DNA from: Spirosoma sp.
Lineage (GTDB): Bacteria > Bacteroidota > Bacteroidia > Cytophagales > Spirosomataceae
Direction of reading: 5' to 3'
Assembly: GCF_026391055.1 (NCBI RefSeq)
Contig: NZ_JAPLET010000015.1
Location: 434,001 to 498,000, forward strand
DNA length: 64,000 bases
Part shown: piece by piece, positions 57,514-64,000 of the stretch
Layout: every line of letters starts with the position of its first letter
How positions within the stretch are numbered: the stretch's first letter is position 1
The notes under the pieces: model-generated
What the model was told of the DNA's origin: nothing
The model's input: only the letters and a program-made list of their open reading frames with translations
Database searches by the model: none
Translations under genes and position numbers: made by a program

Positions 57514-58083
57514 TTATCTTTCCACCTGATGCACTTCGTTGAGGCAGGCAAATACCTCCCGATAAAAGTCGGGGTGGGATTGCCAGGTCTGGCCCGTAAC
57601 CATGTTTCCGTCGCGTACGGCTTGTTGGGTAGAATACGTTCCACCGCCCATCTCAATTTCGGTACGTACGTGTTCATAAGCCGTTAGCGTTCGGTTGGCG
57701 GCTAACCCCGCCGTGACCAGAATCTGAATCCCGTGGCAGATGGCAAAGACCCATTTACCCTGCCGGTCAAATTCGCGTACGACATCCAGCAGAGCAGCAT
57801 GATTGCGCAGGTATTCGGGGGCACGGCCACCCAGCAATAAAATGGCATCGTACTCCTCGACGATAACATCCTGTATGGTCAGGTCTGAGGCCAGACAATA
57901 GCCGGGCCGCTCGATGTAGGTATCCCAGCCCAGTTCAAAATCGTGCATAACCAGGTTGAGCCGCCGTTTGCTGGGAGCGGCAATGAGGGCTAAATCGCCC
58001 TCTTCCTGAAAACGGTGAACAGCATAGAGGGTTTCGTAACTTTCGCCACCATCACCGGTAACGATCAAAATTTTGCGATTCAT
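57514..58083 (-). CDS. DJ-1/PfpI family protein (class I glutamine amidotransferase-like)
   Basis: KILIVTGDGGESYETLYAVHRFQEEG; YDAILLLGGRAPEYLR; GKWVFAICHGIQILVTAG. Confidence 0.92.
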   Translation of the reverse strand: MNRKILIVTGDGGESYETLYAVHRFQEEGDLALIAAPSKRRLNLVMHDFELGWDTYIERPGYCLASDLTIQDVIVEEYDAILLLGGRAPEYLRNHAALLDVVREFDRQGKWVFAICHGIQILVTAGLAANRTLTAYEHVRTEIEMGGGTYSTQQAVRDGNMVTGQTWQSHPDFYREVFACLNEVHQVER

Positions 58084-58281
58084 AGCAAGCAGGTTTAGGA
58101 GAAGGTCTGGAAATATAGGCATTATCGCTAACAACGTCCAACTTGGGAGAGACTAGGAATGTCAATCAGATCATGTATCTCAACGATAGCTCTACACAAA
58201 GGGGAAAGCTGTCTGCCGAAGGAGTGCTTTCCTTTGCCGTGACTTGTCAATAGTTGTTCTGTAGACGTATCTACCGCTCAC

Positions 58282-60705
58282 TTACTCACTCCTTAGCGAC
58301 TTCACCGGATTCATCAGGGCCGCTTTCACACTCTGGAAACTGACGGTGAGCAAGGCGACGCCCAGCACCGAGAGGCCAACCAGACCAAAGAGCCAGCCGG
58401 TCAATTCCATTCGGTATACGAACGTATCGAGCCAGTTTCGGGCCGCGTACCAGCCGATGGGCGTAGCGATCAGGAAGGCAATCAGGACCAGCTTCAGGAA
58501 GTTGAGGGATAGTAGCCGGGCCACCTCCAGCGTGCTGGCACCCAGTACTTTGCGGATGCCGATTTCCTTCGTGCGCTGTTCGATCATGAGCGATACCAGA
58601 CCAAACAGACCCAGGCCCGCAATCAGTACCGCCAGCAGGGCGGCATCGGTAACCAGTTCCTTCCAGCGGGCATCGTCGGCGTAGCTTTCCAGTCGGTCGT
58701 CTTCCATAAAATGGTAGCTGAACGGCTGGTACGGAATCAGTTTTCGGAATGTGCTCTCGATAGTTTGCAGCCCGGCCGTTGTCTGGTTCGGATCGAGTTT
58801 AACGTACAACTGGTTCATCTGTTCGGGCTTGCCCAGTTGCAGCAGGACGGGCTCGGGCTTGTCGCGGAGGGACCGGTACTGATAGTCGCGCACCACGCCC
58901 ACTACGGTAAGGTCGTGTCGAATGTTGTTTTCTTCGCGTTGCACGACTTGCCCCAGAGCGGGTCGATCAGCCGAAAGAAATTGCTTAACGAAGGTTTCGT
59001 TGACCAGAATATTCGAGATGCTGTCAGCCGTGTTGGTGTGGCTTAGGCCTCTCCCGGCCAGAATCGGCACATTCACGAAGGGCAGATATTGATCATCAAT
59101 ATACTCACTGGCCGACTTGAGGGGTTTGTTCTGTATGTAAAACGTGCCGGCTCGATGCCCGCCCGATTTTCGGGCCACAGCCTCGACGCCGGGTTTACCC
59201 CGTAGGACCTGTTTCACGAGTTCGCCCTGTTGCTCACGACCCCAGGGGACGTAAACCCGAACCCGGTTGGCACGTTCAAAGCCTACATCAGCCGTCTGAA
59301 TATAGTTGAACTGCCCACGCAGAACCGCCGTCCCGATCAGCAACACAATAGCGATCACGAACTGGACAATCAACAGCGATTTGCCAACCCGGTTACGCCC
59401 GGCTAGTTGTACCCTCCCATACAAAACTTGCGTTGGGTTGAAGCCCGACAGCACCAGTGCCGGGTAAAAACCAGCCAGTAGCGTAACCAGTATAATAAGG
59501 CTGCTAAACAGGCCAAGGGTTTGCGGATTTAGCAGAAAACTAAGCTGTAATGCCTTGTTGGCCAGAGTCGAGAACTGGGGAAGCAGGACATACACCAGAA
59601 GCAGGGCGGGGGCAAACGCCAACAGTGTGAGCAGGAACGTTTCGCCCACAAACTGCCCAACGAGTTGAGCGCGGGTGCTGCCCGTTGCCTTTCTGATGCC
59701 GATCTCTTTTGTCCGGCGTAGCGACCGGGCTAGCGTCAGGTTGATGAAGTTAATACAGGCCAGCAGCAAAATCAGTCCGGCAATTCCACTCAGCACATAG
59801 GAATACACCGACGAGGAACCCTGCATTAGCCCATTGCTCAACTCGTAGCGATTGTTGAGGTGCATGTCCGTGAACGGTTGCAGGTGATAGGTCGAGCTAA
59901 AGGGGCCGTACTCGCTTTTGAGCTTTGCCAGTTGCTCACTAGCGCGACGTTTAAACACATCGGCCATTTTACCTTCAACCGTAGCCCGATTGGCCGAAAC
60001 GCCGTTCCGGTCGGCACGCAATAGTACGAATGTATTCAGGAAGCCATCCGACCAATCGTTCTCATTCCAGTCTTTGCGGTCTGGCGGCAGCGATGCCACA
60101 AACGGACGCAGCACATCGAAGCGGATGCTCGAATTCATGGGGGGCACTTTCACAACGCCCGTAATGCGGTAGTTCTCGAAACTGCCGCCCGCGTCGATGG
60201 TCATGAACCGGTTCAGAACGTCGGTCGTACCGAAATACTTGCGAGCTATCTCGTCCGTGACTACCACATCGCCGGGGTTACTAAGCAACGTTCGGGCATC
60301 CGCTCCTGCTAATAACTCAAAACTGAATAATCGAAAAAAGGACGGGTCTACGTACATCACCTCCTGGTAAATACCCTCGTCTTTGTGGCGAAACAGCATC
60401 TCATAACCCTGCATACGGCAAAAGTCGGCCACTTCCGGCAGGTCGGCCTTAAACGCTGGCCCTTGTGGCAGACCCGTTGCACCAGTCGAGGTTTCAGCAC
60501 CGGCCGGGTTCGTCGTTTTCAGCACCACCCGGTACAGTTGGTCGCCCTGCTGGTGAAACCGGTCGAACGAGAATTCGTCCTGCACAAACAGCATGATGAA
60601 CATAACAGCCGCCAGTCCCGTACTCAGGCCAATGATATTGATCGTGCTGAGCGACCAGTTGCGAACCAGATTCCGCCAGGCAATTTTGAGGTAGTTTGTG
60701 AGCAT
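58282..60705 (-). CDS. ABC transporter permease (duplicated MacB_PCD/FtsX)
   Basis: MLTNYLKIAWRNLVRNWSLSTINIIGLSTGLAAVMFI; GIRKVLGASTLEVARLLSLNFLKL. Confidence 0.94.
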   Translation of the reverse strand: MLTNYLKIAWRNLVRNWSLSTINIIGLSTGLAAVMFIMLFVQDEFSFDRFHQQGDQLYRVVLKTTNPAGAETSTGATGLPQGPAFKADLPEVADFCRMQGYEMLFRHKDEGIYQEVMYVDPSFFRLFSFELLAGADARTLLSNPGDVVVTDEIARKYFGTTDVLNRFMTIDAGGSFENYRITGVVKVPPMNSSIRFDVLRPFVASLPPDRKDWNENDWSDGFLNTFVLLRADRNGVSANRATVEGKMADVFKRRASEQLAKLKSEYGPFSSTYHLQPFTDMHLNNRYELSNGLMQGSSSVYSYVLSGIAGLILLLACINFINLTLARSLRRTKEIGIRKATGSTRAQLVGQFVGETFLLTLLAFAPALLLVYVLLPQFSTLANKALQLSFLLNPQTLGLFSSLIILVTLLAGFYPALVLSGFNPTQVLYGRVQLAGRNRVGKSLLIVQFVIAIVLLIGTAVLRGQFNYIQTADVGFERANRVRVYVPWGREQQGELVKQVLRGKPGVEAVARKSGGHRAGTFYIQNKPLKSASEYIDDQYLPFVNVPILAGRGLSHTNTADSISNILVNETFVKQFLSADRPALGQVVQREENNIRHDLTVVGVVRDYQYRSLRDKPEPVLLQLGKPEQMNQLYVKLDPNQTTAGLQTIESTFRKLIPYQPFSYHFMEDDRLESYADDARWKELVTDAALLAVLIAGLGLFGLVSLMIEQRTKEIGIRKVLGASTLEVARLLSLNFLKLVLIAFLIATPIGWYAARNWLDTFVYRMELTGWLFGLVGLSVLGVALLTVSFQSVKAALMNPVKSLRSE

Positions 60706-60728
60706 AGGGCAAGGGGCTTGGGTGGTGT

Positions 60729-60756
60729 GTAGAGACAACGCATGCGTTGCCTCTAC
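60729..60756. repeat. GTAGAGAC-family palindrome (one mismatch pair)
   Basis: GTAGAGACAACGCATGCGTTGCCTCTAC; first 21 nt identical to 51560-51580. Confidence 0.9.
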
Positions 60757-60766
60757 GTTGGCATAC

Positions 60767-63217
60767 CTATTCTGACCGTAACGATTTGACCGGATTCATC
60801 AATGCCGCTTTAATACTCTGGAAACTGATTGTCAGCAAGGCAATACTCATCGCCAGCAATCCCGCCAGGGCGAACATCCACCATTCGATGTCGATCTTGT
60901 AGATGAATTTCTGCAGCCATTTATCCATAATGTACCAGGCCACCGGCGAACTGACCACCAACGCAATCAGTACCAGTCGGACAAAATCAAGGGAGAATAA
61001 GCCGAAAATATGGGCCGTTGTGGCTCCCAGTACTTTCCGCACACCCACCTCTTTAGTCCGGCTTTCGGCCATGAACGCCACCACGCCGTAAAGGCCCAGA
61101 CAACCGATGAACAACGCAATGCCTGCCAGCAGACGGAACAAGGAGTACATCTGTTCTTCACTCTTGTAGAAATTGGCGAGGGTTTCGTCCAGAAATTCAT
61201 AGCTGAAGACAAACTCCGGGAAAGTGGCTGTCCAGGCCGTTTCAACCTGTTTCATGAGTTGGCTGATGCCCTCGGTGCCGCCCTGCCGGGTCGATAGTTT
61301 GATGGCGATGGTTCGGTAGTTGCCCCGCTGGGTGGTCAATACGCTTGGCTCGACGCGTTCCCGCAGCGAAAACATGTTGAAATCTTTCACTACGCCCACA
61401 ATAGGTTTCTTTACGTTCTCGCCCGCCACAGTCATCAGCTTCCCAAGTACCTGCTCAGGCTTCTGAAAGCCCAGCCGCTTCATGAACGTCTCGTTGATCA
61501 CTAGTTCACGAATGGAGTCGGCAGGTTGGTACATGCGCCCGGCAATGAGTTTCAGGCCATAGGTACGCACATAGGCGGTGTCGCCGGGGCGCATCAGAAC
61601 GCCGTAGCCGGGGTCTTTGTCGTCGTTGCCGTATCGAAACCCCGTGGTCCAGTTGCTGGTCGAAGAAGGGCTGGTCATGCCAAAGCTAATCGACTGAATA
61701 CCCGGCAGACCGATGAGCTTAGCTCGTAAATTGGCAATTGGCCCCGGATCATTGTCGGGTAGTGGCAGCGTCAGAACGGCGTCTTTATTGTAGCCCAGAT
61801 CGGCCGAGCGAAAGAAGCTCATTTGATTATAGGCGATGATGGTGCCGATGATCAGCAGCTGGGAGATAGCAAACTGCCCCACGATCAGCCCCCGCCGGAG
61901 GGACAACTGACTAGTCGCGCCCGCCGACTGCATCTTACCCTTAAGGGCCAGAATAGGCTGATAGCCTGACAGCACCAGCGCCGGATAAAAGCCAGCCAGT
62001 ATGGTGGTCAGTATACCCAATGCCAGTAAGAACCCGAGCACAATCGGGCTGAAGAGGGCTACCGCTCCCGGCTTTATGTTGAGCAGGTCGCCCACATAGG
62101 GCAACGAAACCTGAGCGACCAGCAGCGCCAGTACAACTGCCATACCCGTCAACACACTGGTTTCGCCCAAAAACTGCCGCACCAGTTGGCCGCGCGTACT
62201 GCCCAGCACTTTCCGAACGCCCACTTCCCTCGACCGGCGAATGGCTTGCGCCGTCGCCAGATTGATGAAGTTGACGCAGGCCGTTCCCAGAATGAAGAGG
62301 CCAATGAGCACCATCGCCCAGATCATTTCAATGCTGATGCTCCGTTGGGCATAATTCGATATGTTGGTCGCAAAATGGATGCTGGTCAACGGTTGTAGAA
62401 TATAGGCCAGTGTTTTGGCATCCTCGGGGTCGTGGTATTTATTGACGAAGCCCACCAACTGCCGTTCCATCCGGGCCGCCGGTGTTTCTGCTCCGGGGGC
62501 GGTTGGGGGCAGCATCATATAAATCTGGGCTCCGCCATAGGATGACTTCCAGTCGTCGGGGGGCGAGGTGCTGCCATACGCCAGTACGGACGCGTGCGAC
62601 AGGAACACATCGAACGGCATGCTGCTCGTAGGAAGCGGGTCCTCGATAATGCCCGTTACGACAAAGTCCATCCGGTTTTCCATCCGAATGGTTTTGCCCA
62701 TCGGGTTGGTATCGCCGAAGTACTTATGCGCCATGCGCTCCGAAAGAACCACCGTGTTTGGGTTGGAGAGCGCCGTTTGCGGACTGCCTTTTCTCCAGGT
62801 ATAATCGAAGAGGGTAAAATACTCCGGTTCGGCAAAAGCGATTACGCCGTCCGTTTCCTGAAAACGTTTGGTATCGGCATTGGCCTTGCCCGGTACGGCA
62901 ACCACTGCCGATTTTATCCGGGTAACTAATGTAAGCTGGTGTTTCAGCTCCGGGAAGTCGTTCCGAAGCGCAGCCAGTGCCGGGAACGTGATGCCCGTAT
63001 TCAGCTTGCCGTTGGGGTCCGTTTTGTTCGCGCCAAGCATGCGGTAAATCCGGTCGGCGTTGGCGTTGTGTTTATCGAAGCTGAGTTCGTAGCGGACGGC
63101 CACAAAAAGCAGCAGACAGCAGGCCAGACCCAGCGTCAGGCCCAGTACATTGATGGTGGAGTAACTCCAGTTGCGCTTCAAAGCGCGCAGGGCGGTGGTG
63201 ATATAGTTTTTTAACAT
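60767..63217 (-). CDS. ABC transporter permease (duplicated MacB_PCD/FtsX)
   Basis: MLKNYITTALRALKRNWSYSTINVLGLTLGLACCLLLF; GVRKVLGATTAHIFGLFSLDFVRL. Confidence 0.94.
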   Translation of the reverse strand: MLKNYITTALRALKRNWSYSTINVLGLTLGLACCLLLFVAVRYELSFDKHNANADRIYRMLGANKTDPNGKLNTGITFPALAALRNDFPELKHQLTLVTRIKSAVVAVPGKANADTKRFQETDGVIAFAEPEYFTLFDYTWRKGSPQTALSNPNTVVLSERMAHKYFGDTNPMGKTIRMENRMDFVVTGIIEDPLPTSSMPFDVFLSHASVLAYGSTSPPDDWKSSYGGAQIYMMLPPTAPGAETPAARMERQLVGFVNKYHDPEDAKTLAYILQPLTSIHFATNISNYAQRSISIEMIWAMVLIGLFILGTACVNFINLATAQAIRRSREVGVRKVLGSTRGQLVRQFLGETSVLTGMAVVLALLVAQVSLPYVGDLLNIKPGAVALFSPIVLGFLLALGILTTILAGFYPALVLSGYQPILALKGKMQSAGATSQLSLRRGLIVGQFAISQLLIIGTIIAYNQMSFFRSADLGYNKDAVLTLPLPDNDPGPIANLRAKLIGLPGIQSISFGMTSPSSTSNWTTGFRYGNDDKDPGYGVLMRPGDTAYVRTYGLKLIAGRMYQPADSIRELVINETFMKRLGFQKPEQVLGKLMTVAGENVKKPIVGVVKDFNMFSLRERVEPSVLTTQRGNYRTIAIKLSTRQGGTEGISQLMKQVETAWTATFPEFVFSYEFLDETLANFYKSEEQMYSLFRLLAGIALFIGCLGLYGVVAFMAESRTKEVGVRKVLGATTAHIFGLFSLDFVRLVLIALVVSSPVAWYIMDKWLQKFIYKIDIEWWMFALAGLLAMSIALLTISFQSIKAALMNPVKSLRSE

Positions 63218-63283
63218 AAGTAGTACCGACCGGGACGGTCGGGTGTTATGTGCCGTGTTGTCGTTAAAACCATCCGGTTGATT

Positions 63284-63311
63284 GTAGAGACAGGGCATGC
63301 CCTGTCTCTAC
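63284..63311. repeat. GTAGAGAC-family 28-bp perfect palindrome
   Basis: GTAGAGACAGGGCATGCCCTGTCTCTAC. Confidence 0.92.
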
Positions 63312-63325
63312 GTGCGTCGGCGTTC

Positions 63326-64000
63326 CTATTCTGACCGCAACGATTTCACCGGGTTCATCAGGGCGGTTGCAATGGTTTTGCTGCTAATGGATATAAGGAC
63401 CAAAATCAGAATTAATAGGGCGGGGGCAGCGAAAAGCCACCAGCTCAGTTCGATACGGGTCGCGTAATTGGCCAGCCAGTTTTTGACTAAAAAGTAGGTG
63501 ACCGGCAGGCCGATTAGTATGGCAATCAGGACGGTTCGGATAAATTCTTTCGAGAGCAACAGCATCAGGTTGGTCGTACTGGCCCCAATCACTTTGCGAA
63601 TGCCAATCTCCTTCGTTCGTTTGGAAACGGTAAACGTAGCCAGACCGAACAAGCCCAGGCAGGATATTAGAATGGCGAAGCCCGTCAGGGCACCAAACAC
63701 CTGCTGGAAGCGGTCGTCAGCCTTGTACTGCTTGTCATATTCAGTGTCCATAAAGAAATAGCTGAACGGCGAATAGGGGAAATTGGCCTCGTAAATCCGC
63801 TTTAGCGTAGTGAGTTGCTCTTTGGTGTTGCCCCCGGCTGGATGGCCCCCGGCTGGATGGCCCCCGGCTGGATGGCCCCCGGCTGGATGGCCCCCGGCTG
63901 GATGGCCCCCGGCTGGATGGCCCCCGGCTGGATGGCCCCCGGCTGGATGGCCCCCGGCTATGGCCCCCGGCAAACTTCACACTGGCGAACGAGGTAAAAT
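63326..64000 (-). pseudogene. ABC transporter permease, C-terminal portion (5' end outside window), reading frame broken at an internal minisatellite
   Basis: ...FTSFASVKFAGG | 133-nt array | [35 protein letters not shown]...GIRKVIGASTTNLMLLLSKEF...; the two sides are in different frames. Confidence 0.75.
63831..63971. repeat. 15-bp GC-rich minisatellite
   Basis: CCCCCGGCTGGATGG x8 perfect (63831-63950), one 13-bp unit CCCCCGGCTATGG (63951-63963), partial CCCCCGGC (63964-63971). Confidence 0.97.

Noticed and set aside
63831-63971. CRISPR-like array
   Set aside because: Head-to-tail 15-bp units with no spacers; a minisatellite inside a CDS
63815-63997. Plus-strand [18 protein letters not shown]... 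and minus-strand ORF 63741..63980 ([10 protein letters not shown]...)
   Set aside because: Both are alternative-frame readings of the 15-bp minisatellite; the minus-strand GGHPA frame is continuous with a real permease C-terminus
31121-64000. Possible integrated element or genomic island with defined borders
   Set aside because: No integrase, transposase, tRNA target or direct terminal repeats seen; expansion by gene duplication explains it better

Overview
This 64 kb window looks like a chromosomal segment from a Cytophagales/Spirosoma-like Bacteroidota (inferred from protein families and Bacteroidota-style promoters). I found no rRNA, tRNA, CRISPR array, transposase or phage gene. The left half (0-31 kb) is mixed metabolism and transport. 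It has a redox/uptake cluster (three carboxymuconolactone-decarboxylase/AhpD-like proteins, a TonB-dependent receptor, MFS, DUF3179, and a degenerate PAP2/haloperoxidase-like protein). It also has GlgE, a lipid-modifying HxlR/desaturase/CFA-methyltransferase operon, GGT, SulP, an FAD/Fe-S oxidoreductase, an ExbD-like protein, a DUF4097 beta-solenoid and a PA14-OmpA protein. The right half (31-64 kb) is dominated by eight complete and one partial ~800-aa MacB/FtsX duplicated permeases, with no ABC ATPase in the window. Inside this permease island lies an ECF-sigma / anti-sigma(HEAT) / two DUF4097-like / three serine-hydrolase operon. The strongest non-coding signal is a repeated upstream architecture. 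Four genes of the island (three permeases and the small secreted gene at the head of the sigma operon) carry tandem TGTCCG-N4-YGGACA dyads 21-22 bp apart. Each set lies ~60 bp upstream of a sigma54-like TGGYAY-N5-TKG element that is itself 46-52 bp from the ATG. Other notable signals: a 15-bp minisatellite (8 perfect units plus one 13-bp unit) that frameshifts the last permease; a second 15-bp array in another permease; palindromic GTAGAGAC elements between the permeases; and heptameric dispersed repeats inserted in frame into an oxidoreductase and forming the signal peptide of a secreted protein. All calls are by eye from sequence, with no database search.
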